The notes below the pieces were generated by a model. It was not told the origin of the DNA. It saw nothing but the letters and a program-made list of their open reading frames with translations, and searched no databases. A DNA stretch of 64,000 bases from Coptis chinensis (lineage: Eukaryota; Streptophyta; Magnoliopsida; Ranunculales; Ranunculaceae): the NCBI GenBank assembly GCA_015680905.1, contig CM027378.1, forward strand, positions 53,779,501 to 53,843,500, written 5' to 3'. Of the stretch, positions 32,368 through 44,425 are shown piece after piece. Both the position numbers and the translations under genes were made by a program. Every line of letters starts with the position of its first letter. Positions within the stretch are counted from its first letter, which is position 1.

Positions 32368-35300
32368 TCAACCACCATAACGGGTCTTCAATGTTTCAGG
32401 AGGTTCCTCTTCCATGATGCCTGAACCTTTCATGCCTAAATATTGGCGGATGGTTGTCTTCCGGTCCCCGAGGAAAGTGTGATCCAAGAAGTTGTTGTAA
32501 GCTACATCACTGAGGTTCCTTGCTGCCAGCACACTGGGAATTTCCTCTACGGTAAAGTTGGTTGATAATAAATTCAAACTTCAAGAGTAAATACAGGATA
32601 GGTTGCTCAGGATTAGCTATAGTCAAGGATAACCAATTCAGAATCTATTTACCTAATACGGGTTTAGTGGAATTCACAAGATGGTATAAAACATATCTAG
32701 TATTGTCAATATATAGTCGTAAAGAACGTAATGTGGGACATACAAACTGTCTGTTACCAGAACAATAATATGCATATAGCAGGCAAATGAGTCTTACCAG
32801 TGTCGAAGGTATATACGGCAAGGTAAGATATCATCACGCCATATCTTATGGATGTTATACTGTCCATATCGTTCAAAATAGACCTCCCTGCTTCCTGCAA
32901 AACAAGATATTGTGCTTAATAAACGTAGGATGTTACTGCAAAACATTCCTTGGATAGAAAATAGAAATGCCACTTGCCCAAAGAAATTCTGAAAGGTGTA
33001 AAGGAATGGAATGAGTACCTAAAAAGGGTTGGGTTAACTACACCCCACCCCCCTCCCCCCTCAAACTAGATGAGCTAATTAGGATTTCCCCCCCACTAGA
33101 TGGGAAATTAGGGTCTCCCCCCAAATACACACAAAAAACACACAGTCAATTTGACTTTTTTTTTTTGTGTATTTAAGGGGGAGACCCTAATTCCCATCTA
33201 GTTGGGTAATACTAGTTAACCCAAAAGGGTTTATGAACTGAAAGACTGTATATCCCGTGGTGAGCATTGGCAAAGCCAGTGTTAAAGAAAATGCATCAAG
33301 GCTTACGACTTGAGGCAGGTCTCAAAGGCTCACCTAGTATTGCACTAAGGCTATAGCTTCATAAGTAGTGCAAGAGCTTACGCCTCAATGGTATAGCCTC
33401 ACTGTTAGCAAAATTATAGGCACCCTTTCTCTATCTTTTTAGTATTTGTTGAGCTTAGGAAGAAAGTGAATTTGGAGGGAAATTTGCCTTGCAGGACAAA
33501 TATTGACCCAAGGAATCCAGCAAGCCACTCTATTGACTCCTCGTTGGTGGAGGAGGTGTAGTCTTCGCATAGATCAATATATTACTATTTTACCTGGCCT
33601 GGGTAGAAAGGATCTTCAAATAGCAATTCAGAGCTCTTCAGAGGATCAAAGAGTGAATGGAGCTGTGATGTTGCAAAACAATAATGAAGATGTTTACTCT
33701 ATTGGTGAGATTTTAATGAGATCTGTCGAATCAAACAAAGTGGCAAACACGGATCTCGTAGCAATGAAATTTGAAGGAGACCAATGGTACTGCTACCAGT
33801 TCAGAACTAGTAAAAGTTAGAAGTAAGAGCTGCATAAAACAGTTCTTTGAGCTCTCTGTTTAAAAGAGTAACAGTCCTATGACGACAGGAACCTAATGCA
33901 GTACATCCCTCAGCTTGAAAATAGAATTGACATTTGCCCTAAAGAGATTGTGAAAGAAGGTGTATAGGAATGGAATGAGTATGTACAGGGTTCTTTATGA
34001 ACCGAAGAAATGAACATCTCATGGTGAGAAGTGGCAATGCCAGTGTCAGAAAAAATGCCTCAAGGCACACCTCACAGCCTCACATCTAATATTGCACTAA
34101 GGATTTAGCCTTACAGGTAGTGCAAGAGGCTTACGCCTCGATGGTATGAGTCACAGCCTCACATCTAATATTGCACTAAGGATTTAGCCTTACAGGTAGT
34201 GCAAGAGGCTTACGCCTCAATGGTATGAGGTGTGCGCCTTGAGCTCTTGAGGTTTTAAGGCTATAGCCTCACAGGTAGTGTAATGGTATGAGGCGCATGC
34301 CTTGAGGGCTTGAGGCTACAGCACTAAGGTATATTAAGGATATAGCCTCACTGCCAGGCTGTTAGCTAGAATATGGGGACCCAAGAGAAACTAAACATAG
34401 CTTCTTAATTTTTGTCAGTCCTAGTATTTACCATCCCATCAAGTAATTAAGTATCCAAGGCTTGAAGCGAATATTGGAAAACTCCCAGCCTTTTTCACAA
34501 GCTCTCTTTGCACCTCAAAAGGCAGTAAGCAAAGCACGGAAGTCGCTTACAAGAATCAAGTTAAACCGAAAATGAAAACTAATGCATTTACAAGCCCACA
34601 ACAATAACTTGGCTTGCTGTCTATTCCTATCAAGTGTGGACCTATCTTGTAGACATTGTGTTCTACATCATATCATATCTAAATGGAAACTAATGCAGCA
34701 ACAATAACATCAATCATCCTCGTAAACAATCAAAATGTCAATAACCAGCTATCTTCAAATTTCAAATAATTACATTTCATTGTAGAATTTGACGAGTGAA
34801 TATAGTAATAATTTCAAACTGATCAAACATAGTGATTAACTAACCTTTGCATCTAACTTGAAAATATTCCTCATCACTATAACGACCGCAAAGCACCTAA
34901 ATAACAGCTTAATTAGTAAATACCCTCCCTTAACTGCAATATTGTAATCTATTCTTACATTTAAAACCAATTTCACTCACAGCTCGATTAGTAAACGGCC
35001 TCCCTTCCAGAGTCTCTGGCACCACCTAAAATCATCAAATAGAAAAGATAAATCATAAATGTATTTGAACAACAATCTCATTCTCGAAAACAGTAATAGT
35101 ACTAAATAAATAATACCGAAACTTACAGCAAGAAAACGAAACTCGTGCTCTCTTTCAATGAATGATGGAATCTCAGATTCTTTAATTTCGAAGACGGTAA
35201 CAACTAGACTTTCACCTTCACAAGGTTCTACACTTAAACTCGATATTTCCTGAAACACATTTTTAAGCAAAGTCAATAAAGTATATGGTAACTTTTAGCT

Positions 35301-35719
35301 AAAGTTATCCTTAAAAATGAAAAAACGAGGATCAGTTTGAAATGAGATTATGTTATTAAGGTATGTATGTGTGACCTGAGTTTCAGCATTGGCAATTCCA
35401 CGTTGGAAAAAAATTGGTGCAGCATGAGCGAAAACGCGACGGAAGCCGTTGAGTTTGGCTATTCGGAAGTTGATGAGTTCGGGAAATGTACTCCTCGCGC
35501 TTTTTTCTGAATTTGGAAGTAAGATAATGGATTGATACGTGGGAGTACTGGATTATAGAAATGTGTGTGTTAAGAAAGTGTACCTGATAGAAGAGAACCG
35601 AAGCCGCAGATGGAAATATAGCCGTCGGATGAAAGTAGAGATGCAAAATCAGATTTGTTATTGAGTTGGGTCCAAGTTTTGGTAATTGAAATTGATTGTA
35701 GACCGTCGGATGATGCCAT
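32368..35719 (-). CDS. Gamma-glutamylcyclotransferase-like (AIG2/GGCT fold) protein, seven exons
   Basis: Exons (minus order): 35719-35584, 35506-35376, 35249-35127, 35025-34981, 34896-34845, 32894-32798, 32533-32368. They total 750 bases, 249 residues, with GT-AG at every border and no internal stop. The protein has GYISICGFGSLLS near residue 34 (the glycine-rich F/Y-G-S-L loop of the GGCT fold), then STFPELINFRIAKLNGFRRV, EISSLSVEPCEGESLVVTVF, EHEFRFLAV, PFTNRAVLCGRYSDEEYFQV, YFERYGQYNIHKIWRDDILP, RHCVLAARNLSDVAYNNFLD and a terminal KTRYGG. The fold releases 5-oxoproline from gamma-glutamyl groups in relatives; the true substrate here is unknown. The MASSDG start at 35719 is the conservative choice. 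The frame stays open upstream to ATGs at 35887 and 35926, adding a Ser/Pro/Lys-rich stretch without acidic residues after position 11 that looks like a plastid transit peptide. Intron five (32895-34844) is 1.95 kb and repeat-filled. The only clearly intact host gene here. Confidence 0.88.
33030..33222. mobile_element. Short palindromic MITE, 193 bp, with 8-bp target duplication
   Basis: GGGTTAACTA at the left is mirrored by TAGTTAACCC at the right. Further inside, AAATTAGGGTCTCCCCC faces GGGGGAGACCCTAATT. AAAAGGGT stands on both sides (33022-33029 and 33223-33230). It sits inside the left copy of the intron duplication. An 8-bp duplication suggests hAT, but the termini are unusual for it. Confidence 0.8.
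34072..34229. repeat. 79-bp tandem duplication
   Basis: TCACAGCCTCACATCTAATA... runs 79 bases and is then repeated with a single difference (CGATGG against CAATGG). Weaker copies of the same words continue to 34360. The unit belongs to the intron duplication family. Confidence 0.95.
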
Positions 35720-36149
35720 GCTGATGGTGGGGTGTGTTGATTTTTTGAATTTCAGTGAAGGAAATTGTTGGGTGGTTGGAGTAGAGAGAAAGAAAGGGAG
35801 TTTGGAAAGAATTGGTGGTTTGTGGCACGTGTGTTGGGCAGGTGATATATTTGAAGGAAGTCGTAAGAGAGAATTGGCATAGATCATTCTTTTCTCTTTC
35901 AGGGAGTGAAATTTAGTAGTTACCATTTCATAGTCATATACTCATATGTAGCGAGCAGTTAGGTAGCAAACAAGTGAGAATTACGTTCTTGGTGGAATTT
36001 CATACAACCCAGGTCCTCTAAAACTTCCGATAAAATTAGAGACACTTTTCAAGGATGGTAGAAATAGAGTCTCATATAATTTGGAGATAGAGTGAAATTG
36101 TCTCGATTAATTTAAGTAAACCGAGTACCTCCATAGCTGTGAGAGCCTC

Positions 36150-37066
36150 TCCTGCGGGCGATAGCAGTAGTTCTCCTCCTCTTTCCGCTCAAGAAGAAAT
36201 AAAGCATACCAATCCAAATCTCTACTCAAACCCTAGCCTCTCACACTCAAATCTCACCTCCTCCACAACCCAAACTTCGTAAATTATTTTAGTTCTCTCA
36301 ACTGGAAGTGATGAAGAAAAAGAAAAAAAACTTCACTTTTTTCGTATTCTTTGTTTGTATGTAGGGGTTTCTCTAACCCTTTGGAAGATCGGCACTGGTC
36401 CTGCTCTTCAGTTTCATGAGATCTGGGTGTGGTTTATGGGGTTGGCTTTGCTGCCCCTTTTCCGAATTTTGCAGATCCTTTCTTGTATGAAGACTATGAA
36501 TAAGTCAGATCTAGGTTTTTGTTGGTGTTCAGCTGGTGGTGTTTGGTTCAAGCTGGTTCTTCCAGGTCTAATATCTCTCAATCGGCGTCATTGTCATGGG
36601 TTCAGCCCCTTGAGTTAGAAATTCTAGTTTTACTTTAAACTTTGTTTGTCAAAAGCCATGGCTCTCTCCCTAAATCAACCCCCTCTCCGGATTGCTAGTT
36701 TGGGTACTTTGGTCAGGCCACTACTCATTTATTGGGCTTATGGTGGGGCGCTCTTTTTTGGAATTGCCAATCTGCCGCCTTTGTCTGGGAGATCCAACAC
36801 GGTGGATGTACGAGCAAATTTGAAGCTGGTCCGGAAAAAAAAATGGAAACCGGAAAAGAAGATGGGGTTTCCAATGTGGTGACTGCTATTGGGTGCTTGG
36901 ATTTAGTGGAGTTTATGTTGAGAAGACGGGATTTTTAGTGCTCTTGTTTGTTCTAGTTGTACCGATTACATCCTTGTTTTTTTTGCTTGCAGTTTGTTGT
37001 TATGAATGTGTTTTTATATTTGAATGAATACAATCAGTCAGTTATCGAAAAAAAAAAAAAAAAAAA
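36150..37066 (+). mobile_element. Poly(A)-tailed LINE-derived retroposon without coding capacity
   Basis: The stretch begins with CT-rich leader-like text (TCTCCTCCTCTTTCC near 36172), has no long frame with known homology, and ends ATTTGAATGAATACAATCAG then TTATCG and a run of 19 A (37048-37066). This 3' end is of a kind seen in plant L1 elements and their short derivatives. No target duplication was found, so the left border is approximate. An internally deleted LINE or a retrocopied non-coding transcript are both possible. Confidence 0.5.
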
Positions 37067-37086
37067 GAGGTCCAGATAATGTGATC

Positions 37087-37218
37087 TTTTCTTTTTGATA
37101 ATTACCAGTTTTAACTTTTTAACAGCAGGACAGAAGCGAGTGGTTCAATTTCTTTTCTTTTTGATAATTACCAGTTTTAACTTTTTAACAGCAGGACAGA
37201 AGCGAGTGGTTCAATTTC
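37087..37218. repeat. 66-bp perfect tandem duplication
   Basis: TTTTCTTTTTGATAATTACC and the following GTTTTAACTTTTTAACAGCA..GAGTGGTTCAATTTC occur twice with an offset of 66 bases, just after the poly(A) tail. Identity appears complete. Confidence 0.95.
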
Positions 37219-40078
37219 ATATCGGTTTCCACAGAAGGTTAGTTGAGTTCTTTGAAACCTGAAACCGATAGGTCAGTTAGGTTACTGCTAAGTGGCAGTG
37301 TGGTACACTGGTAGTCTGGTACTACACTACTACAGCAAAGAGTAAAATCTCAATGAACTTGGTTTAAATTTTAAAAAGCCTCGTCGCTGACTATCGAGTA
37401 CTATGAAATATCAGCTCCGACCCAAAACATTACTACATTAGATCCAGTTGGGAGTTGGGAGTCCCGAACAATTTATGGCACCCTATATTCTTTATTTTGG
37501 GCAAGGGGCCATTTTGCAAAGGCTATCGCATCTGTGCTTTTAATATATAAATAGTGCATTTACACTAATTTGATTGATCTTTGGTTGTAACCAAATTACA
37601 TCATTTTAATCGTTCATTAATCATTATTCGACCCACCCAAATAAAATGTACAAAATGGATTGGATTCTATCATGTACCAATAGGCGGTCATAAAAGTATG
37701 TTGAATCTGGATTTAAAGAAAACAATCGATCCAATGACCAACATTCACAAACGTAATTTTTCCAAGGCAAACTTGGCCGAAAGCACACACTTCCTCCATA
37801 GGTCCCTCAATTGAAATTATTTCATCACAAATAACAAAAATGAAATTTCTGGAAAACCAATACTGGCAAAAATATGCGAAGGCTTCTAATGATCTAATCA
37901 AAACAGGTTTTTCAAAACTATCAAAGAGACTAATTAAAAGAAAAGTTTTATACGACATTATAATATCAAAATTTTGGTAATGAAGGGGTAAAAAAAAATT
38001 ATGTTTGAACAAGGCATCAGATCTCCAAGGTGATAGCATCACAGACATTCAGACGCAAATTACCCATTAAAAAATGAGGTTCCTCATTTGCCACAACCAA
38101 AGAGAAGCAAACGATTTCTTACAAGAAACACTAATAATAAAACTACAAAAGAAATGGATTAGGATCAAGGAAAACCTCTCAGACAAATGCCTCAATTCAC
38201 ATCACGATTTAATGAATGGAATTTCTCAGACTCGTCATCAATATTGTCATCATTAAGGCCTTACCCAACACCCAAAACTAAAACCTTCCTACGTAATAAG
38301 AATTGAAACAAACAAGGAAAACAATAAAGCAAATCAGACAGCGAAGAACCGAAAACAAAATGAAAGGCCTACAAAAGCTAAAGCGGCTAAAACGGTGACG
38401 CCTATTGCAGTTATCTTTGAAGGCATGGATTCTATGTATTTTTATAGACAAGCGTTTAGGGTTTTGCTTCACTAAACCCTTTCCGAACGCCTTAAATTAC
38501 AGGAATGACCCTTGATTGCTTGATGAAATAAAACAATCAGCTGCTCCCAATGCATAAACTTTTTATTTGGCCCTTTGTCGGGTATCTAAACTTAGTTAGG
38601 GCCTTTGATGTTTGATCCACCATTTTTTTTTTTTTACCATTGGAAAATTTCTATTTTCTCGTGTTTGAAGTTGAACATACGAAATTTTTCTTGGAAAATA
38701 ATGATGACAACAAACCTTGTTGAATGATTTCAAACGTGAAATTTTTCAAAGTTTACCAATAATCATTCGGTACGAAAATTATTCGAGTTTCATTCGTTTA
38801 CATATTAGAAAAATTCGGTAAAAAAATCCGTAATACAATACGTTAATAATATGTAATATGTTTTATACGAGTATTGAACGCTTTGCAATAAAAATTCGGA
38901 TTTCAAACATTCAATACACTTAAAAAAAGGTTTTGGAATATATATTTAGCAATATAATTAAAATGTTCCACCACTTTTTATTTATTTATTTATTGGCAAG
39001 TCTGTTTTAAATGAGATCAGTAATTCTTTGATGCGGGCAGGGTTCGAGCCCTAAACCTCTGGTATCATCACCCAAAGGTTTTACCGATTTTGTAAGGTTC
39101 CACTACTTTACTCTACATAAACTCCAATAATCTAGATATACAACAATCAATTATATAATTGTCACTCACAATTCACAAATATTTGTCTTAGCTAGTTACT
39201 TTTCAAAAATCTGACCATGTTGTCTAGCGGGTTCATTAGAAATTGAACGTTTGAATTAGGTGAGTCAGGCTAGAGTCTAGTATTTTACTCGATCACCCAA
39301 ACATTAAGCATTTTATTCTCCAACACTTTTCTATCTCTTTTGTACTCATATATATTTTAGAATGTAGATTTGCAAATTGTAGGGGAAAATAAGAATTAGA
39401 AATAACACATTTATGTCTCTAAGTTAGTTTACTCTTTTGAATTGCAAAAAAAAAATTCTTCACTTATATACAAAAACTTTTAAGAATGGCATTCATAGTT
39501 TACTATTTTATTCTTATTTATGTATCTTCATGCTACTCATCCTTATAAGAATTTGGCTTTCCATTTTTTATTATTATTATATGAAGTATTTTTTAAATGA
39601 ATTTTTGAATAATTCGGGAATTCGTGTTTTATACATTTATAGTGAACAAATGTGAATTATTCCGAATTAAAAGTGCGGAAGTATTAAACGTTTAGGCCTT
39701 CAAAAATTTGATTCGTGTATTATTCGCAAATTTTTTGGAGAATTGCTAACAAGGTGAGTGCGACCAAACGCAACAATGGTACATATGCTTGGATAAATTT
39801 ACATGAGAGAATTTCCCATTATAGATCAAATAATTTTTGGATAATTTTTCTGAGCAATCGAACATAGCCTAAGGCAATTGTAATATTGCTTGTGGAAAAT
39901 GTCAATTAAAAAACATACGACGTATTGTATGAACCCATTTCATACTTTTTATTCTTATATGTCTCGACTCCTCTTTTTGATGCTGAAAATAAGAAATACT
40001 CATGATTTAAATTCCTCAGCTGAACCCATTTGGGTTGCCTGCATACCCCCTTACCAGGGGATCAAGCTGCGCCGTAGT
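37219..40078. other. Long non-coding AT-rich stretch
   Basis: No gene found on either strand. Frames at 37713-38048 (minus) and 38074-38256 (plus) show no motif. GATGCGGGCAGGGTTCGAGCCC at 39031-39052 and CCTTACCAGGGGATCAAGCTGCG near 40049 resemble phrases seen beside plant retroelements, but no element could be bounded. Confidence 0.45.
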
Positions 40079-40700
40079 TCTCCCCTATCTCCTCCCTCTT
40101 GTGTCTCTCTCTTGGAGTTGCCTCCTCTCTCTCTCCTCTCTGGACGTCGTCTCCCTACTCTTCTTCTCTAGATCTCTCCTCCTCCTCTCTGGACATCGTC
40201 TCCCTACTCCTCTTCTTTAGCTCTCTCTTCCTCTTCCTCCTCCTCTCTGGACGTCATCCCCCCTACTCCTCTTCTCTAGATCTCTCCTCCTCCTCTCTGG
40301 ACGTCGTCTCCCTACTCATCTCTAGATATCGTCTCCCTACTCCTCTTCTCTAGATCTTTTCTCTTCTCTGGACGACGTCTCCCTACTTCTATTCTCTAGA
40401 TCTCTCCTCCTCTCTGGACGTCGTCTCCCTACTTCTCTTTTTTAGATCTCTCTTCCTCTTCCTCCTCCTCTCTGGACGTCATCTCCCTACTCCTCTTCTC
40501 TAGCTCTCTCTTCCTCTTCCTCCTCCTCCTCTCTGGATGACGTCTCCCTTCTCCTCTCTAGATATCGTCTATTCTAGACGTCGTCTCCTCTGGTTGTTGT
40601 CTCCTCTGGACGTCGTCTCATCTCTCCTACTCTGGTTGTCTCCTCCCTCCTCCTCCCTCTAGACCTCTCTTTTTCCTCCCTCTCTTGTGCCTCCATTCTC
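40079..40700. repeat. Pyrimidine-rich minisatellite
   Basis: More than ten imperfect copies of CTCTCTGGACGTCGTCTCCC followed by TACTCCTCTTCTCTAGATCT-like text, with unit sizes of about 45-85 bases. The plus strand is almost purely C and T outside the GGACGTCGT and AGATCT words. Several overlapping frames across it (Ser/Leu/Pro-rich) are by-products of the repeat. Confidence 0.9.
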
Positions 40701-41162
40701 TCCTTTTTCTCTTTCCTCCTTTCTCCCCTCTTTTTCTTCTCCTCTTCTCTTAGGTCTACTACCTACTTATATCTCATGGTCTTGGGCCTATCTCTTGGCC
40801 CAATATATACCCATATATGAATATGGCTACTACTACACATATGATATCTCGCCAGTGGATAAAGTTCATTAGCTTTTCTTTTTTTTGCTATTTTTTCTAT
40901 GTATGCTTAAATCGTATTAAAAAGAAAGGAAAAAAAGTGACAAAAATGTGTAGTGTGGGCAAGAGGATGCCGCTCACTAAGATCTAGCCATTTTATGCAT
41001 AATTCTTATCCCGTTTATAAATGGCAGTGAGTATTATATTCATTCAAATCTAAAAAAACACTTGCAAAGGCGTTTCTAACTTTTAGATCGAATCATCTTT
41101 TATTGAACCTAAAGTCTACCACCAACTTTGGCTAGCGCATCAACTGTGATTTTGGCTTCTTA

Positions 41163-41330
41163 GAGTGTTTCCAATGCAAGCAACAACTTGTTCCCTCTAT
41201 ATAGGCGCCACATAGGACTATTTTCCATCATAGTTACCTTCTTGGTGAGAAGCTACTAGGGGGGTGCCCATTGCAAATGTGACTTTAAAATTCGGATGGA
41301 ATGTTTTATTTCGTCTAAATGTAAAAAAAA

Positions 41331-41365
<35 letters not shown>

Positions 41366-41599
41366 CGGACGAAATGAGACATCCCGTCCGAAAAGAAGAA
41401 AAAACACACGAGATGAAATAAAAGCTAGGTTTCGTTTGAAGTTCACAACTTAGCAGCTATCTCCATAGCAAGTGCTATCCTCATTATTACTTAGTGAAAA
41501 GCTACCCTCATTGTCACCTTTCCATTAGGTCATTATTTTTGGCTCACAATAGTGACAAGTTATTATTTCCCCTCAAAGTGACTTGCATTGGAAATGTTC
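41163..41599. mobile_element. PIF/Harbinger-like MITE, TTA target duplication
   Basis: The left end GAGTGTTTCCAATGCAAG and the reverse complement of the right end GAACATTTCCAATGCAAG are matching inverted repeats; TTA flanks both (41160-41162 and 41600-41602). The body is 437 bases and carries a (CA)n run (41335-41363). No transposase. Confidence 0.75.
41335..41363. repeat. (CA)n microsatellite
   Basis: About 14 CA units following an A-run, inside the Harbinger-like MITE. Confidence 0.95.
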
Positions 41600-41602
41600 T
41601 TA

Positions 41603-42690
41603 CCATATTGAAGTTGCTTTGAGAGATTGAATAACATTTTTACATTTCATCCAACTTGGCAGGAGCTCCCAAGGAATCTGATCAGCTTCAGAAGCCTTAA
41701 TAGTAGCTTCGTCCGACTCCACCCATAAATAATGTTTCCATCCCTTATCTAAAGTAGTCTCAACCTCTACACTAAGGCTAGACCCTCAGCTTTGAAGTTA
41801 GTGCCCACACCAATGTTCTGCCACAGAGTCAACAAGAATTCACCCAAGTGATTTAGTGATTTAGAAAGGAGATACCAATGCATGAAGGGTGTGGTTTCCA
41901 GTAGTAGATCCATCTATGTTTGATTTTATTATAATGTTTGATCCATCTATGTTTAACCTAGGGAGGCGAGAAGAAGCTAAAAAGTAGATGATATGTCTTT
42001 TTCTTTTGATCTTCTCTCTTCTTTCACCATTTTTTCCTTTTTTGATGTTACAAAAAAAAGTTAATTCTCAAAATCATGCATTAGCAAATCCACATGGTGG
42101 ATAAACATAAGGTCGACCTTGACTTTCCAAAGGTCGAATGCAAGCAGGTTTGCAACATGGGGCCTATTGTTTTCTTTTTTAGGCTTTTATTTTGCTTTTT
42201 TAACATTGTAGTGGGTTTTTTATAACATAATGGGCCTTTTTAAGTTCGGTTTATTTTGGGGACCTATGCAAGGGCTTAGGCAGCATAGGCCCGGCCCTAG
42301 ATAAACAGAACGCGTCCCATGTGTAATCTTACAAAAATACTAATTTACCCAAGCCTAATTATTTATTACTAGCAATTAGCACGTGATTTGCACGTGAATT
42401 ACATTTGCTTAACTTTTTTTTTTTTTATCGACTTTTTTGTGGTAGGGCCCAACAAAAAGCAAACAGTGAAAAAACAGACAGAAGTCACAGAGACAGAACT
42501 GAACAAACAGTTTTGTCCCAAAAAAAAAAATAGAAAAAAAAAACCTTTTAGAATTGATTTCTTTGTTTGACCGGCTTAGATGGCTACATGTGACATGTGT
42601 CAAGAAATGAGCACTTGTTAGAACAGAGAGACATCTCAATGGCTAACTCACCCAAGCCTCTTATAAGTAGTAGAAATGTGTCACACACTC
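41603..42690. other. Non-coding stretch with possible transposon end
   Basis: No coding homology. GGCATAGGCCCGGCCCTAG... around 42279-42300 resembles a hAT-type terminus (reverse complement TAGGGCCGGGCC), but no partner end was found. Confidence 0.4.
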
Positions 42691-42697
42691 AAAACAT

Positions 42698-42868
42698 GGA
42701 AGAGTATGGTTCCTCTATAACCGGGTATAGAGATCAATCTCTGTAACTGTTGAAAGTTTGGTGACACTTGTCCACTTATAATTCCAGCAAACTGAGCCGT
42801 CAACTTTCCACTATTTTTTTTCCACTGGTAATTCTCACTATTTTACCAGTTTTATAACTTATACAGCA
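42698..42868. mobile_element. MITE, first of two copies (inverse of 57200-57406)
   Basis: GAGTATGGTTCCTCTATAAC, GGTATAGAGATCAATCTCTG, CACTTATAATTCCAGCAAAC and GGTAATTCTCACTATTTTAC appear here in the opposite orientation to the copy at 57200. The right end is worn, and the LTR retrotransposon begins 8-10 bases further on. Confidence 0.75.
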
Positions 42869-42875
42869 TGCCAAA

Positions 42876-44425
42876 TGATACAGCAAATTTTACGTAAACT
42901 AACTATCTATGCGTAAACACAAATAATCAATCACATAAATAAGTTATTAATCAATATTCCTACTCTCAATTCATTATCTAATATGGAGAGTCAGGATTCG
43001 TTCCACTATTAGTCTATCTAGACTTAAATGAATTCAATTACTCAAACACGAGGAAACAATGGTGAGAACAATGAGAGTAGTGTTGTGATTTATTTAAACT
43101 AAAACTAATTATAAATTAAACTAATTTAACTAAGCAATTAAAAGGTGAATTTAATGAATTGGAAGAACATAGAAGAAGGATTAATCCATCTATGTGAAGC
43201 TATGATTATTCTAACTAGTTTCTCATGTTTTAATCTTAACCTTTATTAATCTACACAAGGTAAAACAACAAAAGCCACAATTTATTATTGATCTCTAACC
43301 AATCCTAGCAATCTCTGTACTAAGATATTAGCATAAGAGAAATTATCCTCCACAAATCTCTTTGTGGAGTTTCCTTTCTCTAGTTCAACTTCTATAATCT
43401 CTATCTCTAGACAACTATAAAACTTGAACTTGAAGCACATAAGACAATAAGAAAACTAAAGAAGAATAATCATAACCCTCACATAGACTTCATAAAACTC
43501 CTCTAATGGAGTTTTTAGCCTAGTTTCATTGGGTTCATTAACAATAATAATAATAATAAGACATAATTAAATTAAACTAAACTTGATTAAAATAACTTGA
43601 ATTCGAATTTGAAGATTGAAATATAAACTAAGTATTTTATTCTAAAATTCAAAACTTGTTCTAACAACTAATAAATTGACAACTAACTAGATTAATCTAT
43701 AAAAACTAATTTAATGCATTAAAACTAAGTATTTTGATCATTCACTAATTAAAAACTAACTAAAACTAATTGACTAAGTAAAAACTAATTAAAAACTAAG
43801 TACTTATTGTTCTAAAATTAATTTTTATGAAGTAAAACTAAATACTTAAGAGCTAAGCTTTTGTCTCTTGATATAGAAGAGACAAGATCCACAAATTCAT
43901 GCATGGGCTAAGGAGGCATGTTTTGGATCGGAAAATCGAGCCCAAAATCTCAGTACTTCAGTCCACAAAGGGCTTTTCAGTTAGATTTGACTTCAACAAT
44001 CTTTTTGTCTACTTTTGCTCTTCTGATTGGAGCAAGGCTAGAACCATTGGAAAGATCTTTCCAAGCTGGTCGTTTTGACATAAGGTAGGCTTAATTCCAA
44101 GGTCTGAGTCCAAAGATATGGCCTTCGGAAGTTCTGCTGACTTTTGTGTGTTGTTTCTGCCCGCGTTGACTTTGACTTTTCAGATTTGACCGGGCTTTAA
44201 AAAGGCTTTTTCTCCTTGAATCTTGGCCTTTTATCATAGAACTTCTTAGCAACCAACCCTTGCTCCTTTATCTCGCAAAAGGGGCGCATTTCTGCACATA
44301 TTTGACTCCAATGCCTGAAATACATAAGAACAAGATAACAGTACTAACTCTTACTTATTAATCACATAATTGGTCAAAAGTGATATTGTTATAGGGGTTA
44401 CAACTACAGTTTTGGGCTCTTATCA
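42876..44425 (-). repeat. 3' LTR of the gypsy-type fossil
   Basis: 1550 bases, TGATACAGC...GGGCTCTTATCA on the plus strand. It matches 50955-52499 along its whole length with small indels. Confidence 0.95.

Larger units (their letters stand above)
32925..34400. repeat. Direct segmental duplication inside intron five of the GGCT-like gene
   Basis: The segment from about 32945 to 33440 and that from about 33910 to 34380 share phrases in the same order: GGAATGGAATGAGTA, ATGAAC.GAA, GGTGAG..TGGCAA.GCCAGTGT, ATTGCACTAAGG, AGTGCAAGAG.CTTACGCCTCAATGGTAT and ATAGCCTCACTG. Offset is about 0.95 kb. The left copy carries a small transposon (33030-33222), so that came after the duplication or entered one copy only. 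A 105-codon plus-strand frame at 33503-33820 lies between the copies and is not recognised. Confidence 0.7.

Noticed and set aside
33503-33820. 105-codon plus-strand frame inside the long intron of the GGCT-like gene
   Set aside because: No motif recognised, no leader or splice context, and it lies between duplicated intron repeats. Kept only as a note.
37713-38048. 111-codon minus-strand frame
   Set aside because: No homology, AT-driven composition and no supporting promoter or exon borders.
40035-40353. Three overlapping Ser/Leu/Pro-rich open frames
   Set aside because: They are the translation of a pyrimidine-rich minisatellite; frames stay open because TAA/TAG/TGA cannot arise from CT-only text.
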